Below, one piece after another: positions 1 through 7,608 of a stretch of 11,232 nt of DNA. Position numbers and translations under genes: made by a program. The notes under the pieces were generated by a model. It searched no databases and was not told the origin of the DNA. It saw only the letters and a program-made list of their open reading frames with translations. Numbering within the stretch: position 1 is the stretch's first letter; the number at the start of each line of letters is the position of its first letter. Origin of the DNA: Oscillospiraceae bacterium (lineage in GTDB: Bacteria; Bacillota_A; Clostridia; Oscillospirales; Oscillospiraceae); contig JAFTBL010000067.1 of the NCBI GenBank assembly GCA_017455225.1, forward strand, positions 1 through 11,232, given 5' to 3'.

Positions 1-2
1 CG

Positions 3-830
3 CAGACCGGTTCCTATGACGAAGTGGTGTACTGCACCGGGTGCAAGACCCAGCTCAGCCGCGAGACGAAGACCATTGACGCTCTGAACCACAACTGGGG
101 CGAGTGGACGGTGACCAAGGCCGCCACCTGCACGGCCAAGGGCGAGGAGACCCGTACCTGCGCCAACGACGCCTCCCACGTTGAGCGTCGCGACATCGAC
201 ATTGATCCCAATGCTCACACCCCCGGCCAGCCGGTGAGAGAGAACGAGGTTCCCGCCGAGTGCGAGAAGGCCGGTTCCTATGACGAAGTGGTGTACTGCA
301 CCGGGTGCAAGGCTGTGATCAGCCGCGAGACGAAGACCATTGACGCTCTGGAGCACAAGTGGAGTGACTGGGCGCCTGTCGAGGGCAAGGACGGCTATGA
401 AAGCCGCACCTGCTCCGAGTGCAAGAAGGTCGAGGAGCGCGAGATCAAGGCCGAAGAGCCTTCCGGCGGCGATGAGCCCAGCAGCCTGGCCTACAACGCC
501 AGCAAGGGCGGCAGCTACTCCGTGCCTGCCAACCTGAAGGGCGTCACCAAGGTGACTGTGGACGGCAAGGAAGTTGACCCCAAGGATTACACCGTCGACG
601 AGGACGGCAACATCGTCCTGAGTGAAGACTTCATGAAGGCGCTGGGTGCCGGCGACCACACGCTGCAGGCCACCAACAATGCCGGCGGCGCTGCCACCGC
701 CAACTTCTCTGTTACCATTGCCCCCGCCACCGGCGACAGCACCCGCGTCGCTGCCTTCGGCATCGCCGCGATCCTGTCCCTGATCGGTGCGGCTCTGGTT
801 GTTGTCAGCAACAAGAGAAAGCGCGCGTAA
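3..830 (+). CDS. C-terminal part of a sortase-anchored, Cys-rich repeat surface protein (5' end outside window)
   Basis: The reading frame is open from the window edge, so the true start lies upstream; the internal ATG at 24 falls inside a repeat and is not a credible start. About 275 residues are visible. They contain HxWGxW and CxxC motifs in tandem units with an 88-residue period (YCTGCK twice, TCANDASHVE, CSECKK). A non-repeated, probably beta-rich segment follows, then a PATGD motif, a hydrophobic helix and the basic tail NKRKRA. That layout is the classic cell-wall sorting signal, so the protein is inferred to be exported and linked to peptidoglycan by a sortase. The Cys pairs could bind a metal or form disulfides; the sequence does not decide. 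The same Cys-rich module recurs in the convergent giant gene at 1689-7562. A hairpin terminator follows the stop codon. The specific function (adhesin or other) is unknown. Confidence 0.85.
   Translation, partial: QTGSYDEVVYCTGCKTQLSRETKTIDALNHNWGEWTVTKAATCTAKGEETRTCANDASHVERRDIDIDPNAHTPGQPVRENEVPAECEKAGSYDEVVYCTGCKAVISRETKTIDALEHKWSDWAPVEGKDGYESRTCSECKKVEEREIKAEEPSGGDEPSSLAYNASKGGSYSVPANLKGVTKVTVDGKEVDPKDYTVDEDGNIVLSEDFMKALGAGDHTLQATNNAGGAATANFSVTIAPATGDSTRVAAFGIAAILSLIGAALVVVSNKRKRA
7..350 (+). repeat. Tandem 264-bp-period coding repeat in the surface protein
   Basis: Positions 7-86 and 271-350 are near-identical copies offset by 264 bp (88 codons). The first 41 bp (7-47 and 271-311) match exactly. 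A short divergent patch follows, and then 55-86 matches 319-350 apart from isolated differences. The repeat is in frame and encodes GSYDEVVYCTGCK and SRETKTIDAL. Near-identity at DNA level points to recent duplication or homogenisation. The array continues upstream of the window. Confidence 0.85.
720..827 (+). other. Cell-wall sorting signal (APATGD, hydrophobic helix, basic tail)
   Basis: Positions 720-737 encode APATGD, an LPxTG-like sortase motif with Ala in place of Leu. About 20 hydrophobic residues (starting VAAFGIAAI) and the basic end NKRKRA follow. The spacing and order are those of sortase substrates. The Leu-to-Ala change suggests that a non-canonical sortase recognises it; no sortase gene is in the window. 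Confidence 0.8.
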
Positions 831-851
831 GGCGAAGGACCTTTACAACTG

Positions 852-889
852 ACAAGGGCTGCGGTATTGCCGCAGCCCTTGTGGCTTTC
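852..889 (+). terminator. Rho-independent-type terminator after the surface protein gene
   Basis: A perfect 13-bp stem (852-864 with 870-882) with a 5-nt loop lies 21 bases after the stop codon at 830. The trailing T-tract is weak (GGCTTTCT), so some read-through into the PAP2 gene is possible. That would fit the lack of an obvious promoter between 883 and 916. Confidence 0.75.
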
Positions 890-929
890 TGCGGCGCAGT
901 GTGCCCGCAGTTCAATGGAGGAAAAATAC

Positions 930-1595
930 ATGAAAAAAGACACGGGAAGAAACCGCGTGGCAGTGGGCGCGCTGCTGGTGGCGCTCTTTGCCCTCTGGAC
1001 GGTGCTGATCCGCACGGTGGACGTGCAGCCCATCGGGCAGCAGGGCACCGACGTGGGTTTTGCCGGGCTGAACGGCTGGTTCCACCGGCTGACCGGCGTG
1101 CATATGGGGCTCTATACCGCCACCGACCTTTTGAGCGTCATACCCTTTCTGGTGTGCGCCGCCTTTGGCGTGATCGGCCTCGTGCAGCTGATCCGGCGCC
1201 GCAGCCTGTGGAAGGTGGACGCGGATATCCTACTGCTGGGCGTGTACTACGTCGTGGTCATTCTGGCGTATCTTCTGTTTGAGAAGCTCCATCTCAATTA
1301 CCGCCCCGTCCTCATTGAGGGGCAGCTGGAAGCATCTTATCCCTCGTCCACCACGCTGCTGGTGCTGGCTGTGATGCCTACGCTGGCGTTTCAGGCTGGG
1401 CGGCGGATGAAGCCCTCCGCCCTCCGCACTGCGGTGCAGGCGGCGGCCATCCTGTTCGCCGTGTTCATGGCGGCGGGGCGCGCCGTGTCGGGCGTCCACT
1501 GGCTGACGGACATCGTCGGCGGCGTGCTTTTGAGCATGGGACTGTACCTGCTGTATGTCGGCGCGGCGGCGCTGGCGGAGGACCGGCGCAAATAA
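930..1595 (+). CDS. PAP2-superfamily membrane phosphatase
   Basis: This 221-residue integral membrane protein starts at the ATG at 930, chosen because GGAGG (917-921) sits 8 bases upstream; the frame is open further upstream but without a start signal. Hydrophobic segments lie near residues 10-28, 66-87, 97-117, 141-157, 167-183 and 193-215. The three PAP2 motifs are recognisable: K119 with RP at 125-126, PSST at 138-141, and R184-x5-H190-xxx-D194. H190 and D194 match the catalytic His/Asp of the third motif. In the second motif the usual PSGH is PSST, so the His is missing, and the first motif is one residue shorter than KX6RP. The family removes phosphate from lipid phosphates such as undecaprenyl pyrophosphate or phosphatidate at the outer membrane face; which substrate applies here cannot be told. 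The gene follows the surface-protein terminator and ends at a shared bidirectional terminator. Confidence 0.85.
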   Translation: MKKDTGRNRVAVGALLVALFALWTVLIRTVDVQPIGQQGTDVGFAGLNGWFHRLTGVHMGLYTATDLLSVIPFLVCAAFGVIGLVQLIRRRSLWKVDADILLLGVYYVVVILAYLLFEKLHLNYRPVLIEGQLEASYPSSTTLLVLAVMPTLAFQAGRRMKPSALRTAVQAAAILFAVFMAAGRAVSGVHWLTDIVGGVLLSMGLYLLYVGAAALAEDRRK

Positions 1596-1612
1596 GGCGC
1601 GAAAAGCGCGTG

Positions 1613-1663
1613 ACAAAACGCTCCGGGGCGCCCCGTGCGGGGCGCCCCGGAGCATTTTAATTT
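1613..1663. terminator. Strong bidirectional terminator between convergent genes
   Basis: A perfect 15-bp GC-rich stem (1620-1634 with 1639-1653) with a 4-nt loop GTGC is flanked by ATTTTAATTT on the right and CAAAAC on the left. A T-rich run therefore follows the hairpin when read from either strand. It lies between the PAP2 stop (1595, +) and the giant gene's stop (1689, -) and can end transcription of both. Confidence 0.9.
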
Positions 1664-1688
1664 GAGTGGATCCCGCCGCGCACGGCAC

Positions 1689-4600
1689 TCACGCTCCGGT
1701 GGGGAGCGGGTAATCCTCGGGGAAGAAAGTGTACATCAGCAGGTAGATGGCGTCCGCGTCGGTGATCTCGCCGTCGCCGTCGTAGTCGCAGTTGCCGCTG
1801 ACGGGGTAATCCTCGGGGAAGAAGGTGTACATCAGCAGGTAGATGGCGTCGGCGTCAGTGACCTCCTCGTCGCCGTCCAGATCGCCCGGGACAGTCTCCT
1901 GCGCGCCGGTGGCGGGCAGCACCTCGTCGATTTTCAGATCGCCGCAGTGGGAGCAGGTGTGGCCGTTATAGCCGTCCGTCTGCTCGGTGGGATCCCGGTG
2001 TGCCGGCACGGAGTAATCGTGGCCGAGGGCGTCGGTAAAGGTGTCGTCATAGCTGTCGTTGCAGCGGGAGCAGGTGTGGCGGGTATAGCCCCGCTCGGTG
2101 CAGGTGGGCGGCACCACGGTGGCCGTGTAGTTGTGGCCGAAGGCCTCCACGGTGCGGTGCTCCACGTGGGTGGCGTCGTTGGCGCAGGTGCGCTTCTCGC
2201 TGCCGCTTTCGGTGCAGGAGGCGGGCGTTTCCTCCGTCCACTCGCCCCACTTGTGTCCCAGCGGGACGATGGTGCGGGTCTCCCGCTCGTTGCACTTGGA
2301 GCACACCCGGTATCTGGAGCCGCTCTCGGTGCAGGTGGCCTCCGCCGTGACCACCCACTCGCCCCACGTGTGGGTGTGGGCGGGCTCGTCACTGCCGGTG
2401 CGGTAGGTCACGCTCTCCATCTGCAGGGCGTCACCGTACTCGATCAGGATGCCGGCGATATCGCCGTTGGTGAAGCCGGCCTCGCTGATCCAGCGGCCGT
2501 TTTCATAGCGGGTATCCAGGGTCATATCCATACCGCCCAAGCCGATGTCCGCCTCCTTGACGCGGATCTGAGCGCTGCCCGGCGCATAGCCCGGCGTGAC
2601 GCTGTAGTCGGGGGCGGTGATGCCGAACACGTCCAGCAGCGCCCGGTCGGCGTAATCCTTATCCACCAGCAGGCAGTATTCGCCGTCCACCAGCTCGTAA
2701 TCGGTGAACCGGCCCCTGTTGTAGAAGGCCAGTGCCAGCGTCAGCGCGTCGTTGATATCCAGCGTGGAGGAGGTAAAGCTGCCAAAGCCTTCCTTGAAGA
2801 AGGGATAGGCCCACAGCAGCGTCACGTAGCGCTCTGCCAGCACGTGCGCCTTGAACCAGCCGCAGTGCTCCAGCACGTTGCTCTCCAGACCGCTGAGCTC
2901 CAGCCGGAAGTTCTTTTCATACTGCGGCACGACGCCTCCGCCGTCCGTGAAGCGGAAGGTCACCTCAAAGCTGCCGCCGTCGGTCTGGAGAAGACCGTCC
3001 ATCTCGCCCGCCCGGTTGGAGTAGTAGGGGACCACACCGGTGGCGTGCAGGGTGGAAACGGCGCCGTCTGCCGCCGTCAGGGTGAGGGTGAGCTCGGTGT
3101 CGCCGCTGATGGTCACGGAGGAATAGGGATTCTCGCAGGCGGCGACCTCAAAGGAGAAGGCCTTGCCCAGGATGCTGCCGGTCACGGTGTAGGTGTTGCC
3201 GGCCTGCCATGTGCCGGTATCGGGGCGGCAGTCTTCCACGTAATACGTGGCACCGCCGTACTGCACGGTGCCGTTCCGGTCGGTGGTGAGCACGGTGCCG
3301 TCTGCCAGCGTAAGGGTCAGCGGCGTGTTGACCACAGAGCTGGGGCTGCTCAGACCGATGTAGAACGGGGCGGGCTCCGCCGTCACAGAGACCACCGGCG
3401 AGGGCACGATGCGGACGGAAGCCGTGCCGCTGAGGCTGCCCAGCGTGCCGGTGACGGTATAGGTGTTGCCCACCGTCCAGTGGCTGCTCTCCTGCTCGTC
3501 AACGATATCGAGGGAGAACTCCTGACCGTCAATGATGACCGCACCCTCTTTGCTCTCCAGCCGGGTTCCGTCGCTCAGCGTCACGGTGAAGGGGAACTCG
3601 CCGTACAGCGTGTAGCGGTAATACCGCTCGTCAGTCTCCCAGTTGTAGTCCCACCAGCCGATACAGTTTTCAATCAGCTCGATGTCGGAGATCTCCAGCG
3701 CGGTGATGGGCAGCGAGGCGACGGTCACGTGGAACGTGGCGCTCACGCCCATCAGTGTGGCGGTGGCCTCGTAAGTGTTGCCGGGGAGCCAATGCTCGTC
3801 GTACTGATTGCCGGCGTCGTATTGCGGCGAGAAGTGCTGTCCGTTCAGGATCAGATTGCCGTCGGTGCGGACGACCTGCCCATTGCTGAGCGTGGCGGTG
3901 TAAGTGGGATTGAAATAGGAGTAGTAGAAGAACCGGTCGTTCTCATCAGAGCCCATGGCCCAATGGCCATAGGTGTTTTCGTAGATGACCACATCCTCCA
4001 CGGTCAGCGAGCTCACCGGGCTGGGCTCCACGCGGACGGTGGCGGTGCCGGCAACGCCCATCACGGTGACGGTGACCTCGTAAGTGTTGTTCACCTGCCA
4101 ATGCTGATTGTACTGGTTGGTGGAAGACATCTGCGCCCAGTAGTCCTCGCCGTCGTAGGTGAAGCTGTTGGTGCCGGTCTGGCTGGTGCCGTCGGAGAAG
4201 GTGACGGTGGTTTTGGGCGTGTACACGCTGTATTCGAACCAATCCCCGCCCTCACTGTGGACCCAGTAGCCGTTGGTGTTCTCGTACAGGATGATATCCT
4301 CGCACACCACGCTCGTCACGGGCGAGGGCAGGATGGTCACGCGGAACGACCCCGTCACGCCGGCCAGGGAGGCGGTCACGGTATAGGTGTTGCCCACCGT
4401 CCAGGGCTCGCTATACTGGTTGTCGTCAATGTCCGTCCAGTAAGTCCGGCCATTGAAGGAGAAGTAGCTGTGTATCTGCTGCTGACTGCCGTCCCGCAGA
4501 TTGACCGTACAGGCGGCGTTGTCCACGTTGTAGCGGTAATAGCGCTCACCGTCCACGGTCGACCAATAGCCGCCCATGTTCTCGTAGAAGGTCATATCCT

Positions 4601-7562
4601 CGAAGGAGATGCTCTCGATGGGGTTGTCCAGCACCTCCACGTCAAAGCTGCCGCTGACGCCCAGCAGCTCCACGGTGCACTGATAGGTGTGGCCGGGCAC
4701 CCAGTGCTCGGTGTACTGATCGTCGTTCCAGGAGACGTAGTAGTCAACGCCGTCGTAGGTGAAGTTGCCGTTCTCCAGCGTCTGCTCGGTGCCGTCGGCA
4801 AGGGTGACGTAGAGCTGCGGCAGGGAATAGTTGTATTGATCGTAGAGCTGTTCGTCGGAATCGTAGCCGGTGTAGCTGTCCAGCTTGCGGTACACCTGAA
4901 CGGCGTCGCCCCGGATCGACCGGATGGGACTGGGCACGATGGTGACCTGCAGGACCCCCTCTTTCCCGGCGATGCTGGCGCGCACGTCGTAGGTGTTGCC
5001 GACCTCATAGTGCCGGGTGTACTGATCGTTGTACCAGTTGAGGGACTGGTATTCGCCGCCGATGAGGACAGGGCCGGTGGAGGTCACAGGCTCCAGCTCG
5101 GGATCGGTGAAGTAGACGGTGTAGCTGATCCGGTTCAGGTAGTAGTAAAAGAAGGACTGGCCGTCGCTGTCGGTGGCCCAGTAGCCGTTCTGATGCTCGA
5201 TGCAGGACAGGGGCGCGATCTCGATGCGGTCGACGGGCGAGCTGTTCACCGTGACGGGGATGGAATCCCGGAAGCCGCACAGCGTCACGGGGATCTCATA
5301 GCTCTTCCCGGCCTCGAACCACGTGCCGTTCCCCTGCGGATCCTCCATGGAGAGGTAGTAGGTATTGCCCATGAAATCGAAGCTGCCGCTGCACTCCTGC
5401 GAGGTGCCGTCGGTAAAGGTGACGGTGAAGGAAAGATTCCAATAGCTGGGCAGGTAGTAGCGGAAATGGGTGACGCCGTCCACCTCCTGCTGATAGCCTT
5501 TGACGCCCTCGCTGAACACCAGCTCGTCGAAGATGATGTCGGCGATGGGGACGGGCTCCACCCGGACGGTGACGGTGGTGTCAACGCCCAGCAGGGAGAC
5601 GTTCATCGTCCGGTCCACGCCGGGCAGATAGTGCTCGCTGTACTGGTTGTCGGTGTAGTCCACGGAGTACGTTTTGCCGTATAGCTTGATGCTGCCGGCG
5701 CCCTGCACGGTCTCACCGCTCTTGAGGGTGACGGTGAAGTGCAGAGCGTCGCCGCTGATATAATAGTAGTACCACGCGTCGTCGCCGTAGCCTCTCTGGT
5801 AGCCGCCGATGTTCTCATAGAGCACCAGATCGTCGAACACAACGGAGGCGACAGGGTTCTCGACCACGGTGATGCTGACGGAGGCGTCAGTCCCCATGAC
5901 GTTCACGGGGACGGTCACGGGCGCGTCCTTTACCAGCGGAGCGTCCGACTGGGAGTAGTCGCAGCCGATGTAATACGACTTTTCCTTGTAGGTAACGGAG
6001 CCGTCCGTGATGGGGGAGACGGAGCCGTCGTCAAAGGTGACGGAGCCGTTCAGCTCGGGCAGGCTGTAGTGATAGTAAGACTCGTATTCCCCGGTCTCCT
6101 GGTTGTAGCGGGAGTATTCCGCACCGCCCACGTTTTCCGGCAGGACGATGGGTTCGATCTCCACGCTGACCACCGGGGAGGGCACCACCTCCACGGTGAA
6201 GGCGGTGTCATAGCCCAGCACGGACACGGGGATCTTCCGGGGCTCGCCGGTGACGAAGGGCGCGGCGTCCTGGGGATCCGAGTAGTTGAAGTTGTAGTAT
6301 CTGCCGTCATAGTAGATGCTGTTGCCGTAGCTGCACTGAATGGGCGAGCGCTCCGGATCCTTGAAGTAGACGGTGCAGGGGGGAAGGTTGAAGTTGTAGC
6401 GGTAGAAGGGCTCGCTCTCGCCGGTCTCCTCGTTGATGCGGTAGGAGACAGCTCCGCCGACGTTCTCGATCAGCTCCACAGGGTCGTCGAACTCGATGCG
6501 GTCCACGGGCGTCTCCGCGATGGTGACCGGAAGGGCGGAGGTGTAGCCCGCCACCGTGAAGGGGATCCGGTAGGTGTTGCCTGCGGTAAAGTGGGTGGTC
6601 TGCTGAAAAGCGGCGGCGTCATAATCCTCAAAATAGTACGTGCTGCCCTGATAGTCGATATAGGGGCTCCGACTGGTGTACGTGCTGGAATAGGACGTGC
6701 CGTCGCTGAAATAGGCGGTGAAGGGCGGCACGGTGACGTTGTAGAGGTAGTAGGGGTCCTCCGCGGAGCCCGTCATGCTGCCGCCGGTCTTCTCAATGAT
6801 GGAATACTCGTCGAACTCAATGCGCTCGATGGGGGAGGAGATCACCGACACCTTGTACGAGCCCTTATAGCCCAGGATTTCGACGGAGACGGTGTAGGGA
6901 TTGCTCCTTACCACGAAGTGGGTCGTTCTCTGCTGGTCATCGGCCTTGTTGTTGGCGTAATAGTAATTGCCGTTCCAGTACAGATAAGAGCCGTTGAAGG
7001 TGCCCGTGGTGCCGTCCCTGAAGGTGACGGTGGCGTTGGGGCAGTCGATGTCGTAGTGGTAATAGGTGTTGCCCTTGTCGTCCGTCGCCTCACTGCCGCC
7101 GCAGTTCGCCACAAGGGTGACCGGCTCGAAGACCATGCTCTTGATGGGCGTTTGGATCACGGTGACCGGCACCGTGGTCTGATAGCCCGCCACGGAAACG
7201 TTCAGCGTATAGGGGCGCCCCACCCTGAGATTGTATTGGTTTTGGGACAGGAAGGCGTCCCAATCAAAATCGGGGTAATAGTACTCCCCGTCCAGATGCA
7301 GGCAGGAGACGTCCTCGTAGGTTTCCGCGCCATCGTCGCCCGCCACCTCGGCGGTGAAGCGCAGGCTGGGACTGTAATAGTACCAGCCTGCGTTGCCGCT
7401 GTTGTTGGTAACGTCATAGCCGTTTTGCTGGTAGATCAGCTCGACCGGCTGGAACGTGAGGGACTGGATCTTGTCCGCAGGCTCCTCTGCGGAGGCCGGG
7501 ACGACGGTGATCAGCGAAAGCGCCATCACCAACGCCAGAAAAACTGACAATACTCGTTTCAT
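1689..7562 (-). CDS. Giant secreted repeat protein with Cys-rich modules and C-terminal dockerin
   Basis: The product has 1,957 residues. The start at 7562 was chosen over the in-frame ATG at 7601 because GAGGT (7572-7576) is spaced correctly and the protein then opens with a textbook signal peptide (MKRVLSVFLALVMALS..., cleavage expected after PASA, residue 25). Domain order: about 14 divergent units of about 103 residues (33-1480), rich in Tyr and Asp; a unique region with no recognised family (about 1481-1728); a Cys-rich block with HxWGEW and CxxC motifs (about 1729-1887); an LPATG motif (1882-1886); and two dockerin calcium-loop repeats (about 1891-1957). There is no catalytic motif and no C-terminal membrane anchor. 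It is probably a secreted adhesin or scaffold attached through a cohesin partner. It has its own promoter region and shares the terminator at 1613-1663. The exact role is unknown, though the secreted repeat/dockerin architecture is clear. Confidence 0.92.
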   Translation of the reverse strand: MKRVLSVFLALVMALSLITVVPASAEEPADKIQSLTFQPVELIYQQNGYDVTNNSGNAGWYYYSPSLRFTAEVAGDDGAETYEDVSCLHLDGEYYYPDFDWDAFLSQNQYNLRVGRPYTLNVSVAGYQTTVPVTVIQTPIKSMVFEPVTLVANCGGSEATDDKGNTYYHYDIDCPNATVTFRDGTTGTFNGSYLYWNGNYYYANNKADDQQRTTHFVVRSNPYTVSVEILGYKGSYKVSVISSPIERIEFDEYSIIEKTGGSMTGSAEDPYYLYNVTVPPFTAYFSDGTSYSSTYTSRSPYIDYQGSTYYFEDYDAAAFQQTTHFTAGNTYRIPFTVAGYTSALPVTIAETPVDRIEFDDPVELIENVGGAVSYRINEETGESEPFYRYNFNLPPCTVYFKDPERSPIQCSYGNSIYYDGRYYNFNYSDPQDAAPFVTGEPRKIPVSVLGYDTAFTVEVVPSPVVSVEIEPIVLPENVGGAEYSRYNQETGEYESYYHYSLPELNGSVTFDDGSVSPITDGSVTYKEKSYYIGCDYSQSDAPLVKDAPVTVPVNVMGTDASVSITVVENPVASVVFDDLVLYENIGGYQRGYGDDAWYYYYISGDALHFTVTLKSGETVQGAGSIKLYGKTYSVDYTDNQYSEHYLPGVDRTMNVSLLGVDTTVTVRVEPVPIADIIFDELVFSEGVKGYQQEVDGVTHFRYYLPSYWNLSFTVTFTDGTSQECSGSFDFMGNTYYLSMEDPQGNGTWFEAGKSYEIPVTLCGFRDSIPVTVNSSPVDRIEIAPLSCIEHQNGYWATDSDGQSFFYYYLNRISYTVYFTDPELEPVTSTGPVLIGGEYQSLNWYNDQYTRHYEVGNTYDVRASIAGKEGVLQVTIVPSPIRSIRGDAVQVYRKLDSYTGYDSDEQLYDQYNYSLPQLYVTLADGTEQTLENGNFTYDGVDYYVSWNDDQYTEHWVPGHTYQCTVELLGVSGSFDVEVLDNPIESISFEDMTFYENMGGYWSTVDGERYYRYNVDNAACTVNLRDGSQQQIHSYFSFNGRTYWTDIDDNQYSEPWTVGNTYTVTASLAGVTGSFRVTILPSPVTSVVCEDIILYENTNGYWVHSEGGDWFEYSVYTPKTTVTFSDGTSQTGTNSFTYDGEDYWAQMSSTNQYNQHWQVNNTYEVTVTVMGVAGTATVRVEPSPVSSLTVEDVVIYENTYGHWAMGSDENDRFFYYSYFNPTYTATLSNGQVVRTDGNLILNGQHFSPQYDAGNQYDEHWLPGNTYEATATLMGVSATFHVTVASLPITALEISDIELIENCIGWWDYNWETDERYYRYTLYGEFPFTVTLSDGTRLESKEGAVIIDGQEFSLDIVDEQESSHWTVGNTYTVTGTLGSLSGTASVRIVPSPVVSVTAEPAPFYIGLSSPSSVVNTPLTLTLADGTVLTTDRNGTVQYGGATYYVEDCRPDTGTWQAGNTYTVTGSILGKAFSFEVAACENPYSSVTISGDTELTLTLTAADGAVSTLHATGVVPYYSNRAGEMDGLLQTDGGSFEVTFRFTDGGGVVPQYEKNFRLELSGLESNVLEHCGWFKAHVLAERYVTLLWAYPFFKEGFGSFTSSTLDINDALTLALAFYNRGRFTDYELVDGEYCLLVDKDYADRALLDVFGITAPDYSVTPGYAPGSAQIRVKEADIGLGGMDMTLDTRYENGRWISEAGFTNGDIAGILIEYGDALQMESVTYRTGSDEPAHTHTWGEWVVTAEATCTESGSRYRVCSKCNERETRTIVPLGHKWGEWTEETPASCTESGSEKRTCANDATHVEHRTVEAFGHNYTATVVPPTCTERGYTRHTCSRCNDSYDDTFTDALGHDYSVPAHRDPTEQTDGYNGHTCSHCGDLKIDEVLPATGAQETVPGDLDGDEEVTDADAIYLLMYTFFPEDYPVSGNCDYDGDGEITDADAIYLLMYTFFPEDYPLPTGA
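1692..1892 (-). other. Type I dockerin module
   Basis: Two EF-hand-like loops are visible: DLDGDEEVTDADAIYLL and DYDGDGEITDADAIYLL, each with Asp at the calcium-ligand positions. Both are followed by the identical stretch MYTFFPEDYP. The two halves are offset by 96 bp (32 residues) and nearly identical in DNA. Type I dockerins bind cohesin domains with high affinity, so this protein should dock onto a cohesin-bearing partner. No cohesin is encoded in the window. Confidence 0.9.
1902..2378 (-). other. Cys-rich HxWGEW/CxxC module array plus internal LPATG
   Basis: The array has about four units, each opening with HxWGEW, GHNY or GHDY, followed by a TCT(E)xG segment and usually a C-x2-C pair (CSKC, CSRC, CSHC; one unit has TCANDATHVE instead). 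The unit TCANDATHVEHR is nearly the same as TCANDASHVERR in the sortase-anchored protein at 3-830, so the two genes share a module family. The block ends with LPATG (1905-1919), a perfect sortase-like pentapeptide directly before the dockerin but lacking a hydrophobic tail. Confidence 0.75.
3123..7466 (-). repeat. Array of about 14 divergent protein repeats (about 103 residues each)
   Basis: Each unit follows one pattern: a start such as (V/I)xFDDLVLYEN, then GGY, a Tyr-rich strand (YYxY), a TVTFxDGT strand, a YxGxxYY strand, DxNQYxEHW, a GNTYxVxVxxxGV strand, and a closing VTVxxSPV. Units 1-5 (nearest the N-terminus) diverge most; units 6-13 share the YENxxGYW form; unit 14 is shorter. The alternating pattern suggests beta-sandwich (Ig-like) folds, which is inference. 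DNA identity between units is mostly low, but a 27-bp segment encoding part of WTVGNTYTV is exactly repeated at 3454-3480 and 4378-4404. Confidence 0.85.
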
Positions 7563-7570
7563 ATGCAGGC

Positions 7571-7576
7571 ACCTCT
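7571..7576 (-). promoter_or_regulatory. Ribosome binding site deciding the giant gene's start
   Basis: The minus-strand AGAGGT lies 8 bases before the ATG at 7562. The alternative ATG 13 codons upstream (7601) would place a charged stretch before the signal peptide and lacks a comparable site. Confidence 0.75.
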
Positions 7577-7608
7577 CTTTTTCCGTTCGCGAAGCAAACA
7601 TATACCTA

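Noticed and set aside
1635..5684. A 1,349-codon open frame on the + strand opposite the giant gene
   Set aside because: It is antisense to a gene with a clear signal peptide, repeats and dockerin. Its product is a Val/Gly/Ala/His-rich string with no signal, domains or ribosome site, as expected from the complement of GC-rich codons.
5739..7547. A 602-codon open frame on the + strand opposite the N-terminal half of the giant gene
   Set aside because: Same cause: periodic Val/Gly/Ala-rich translation mirroring the repeat array, without a start signal or recognisable domain.
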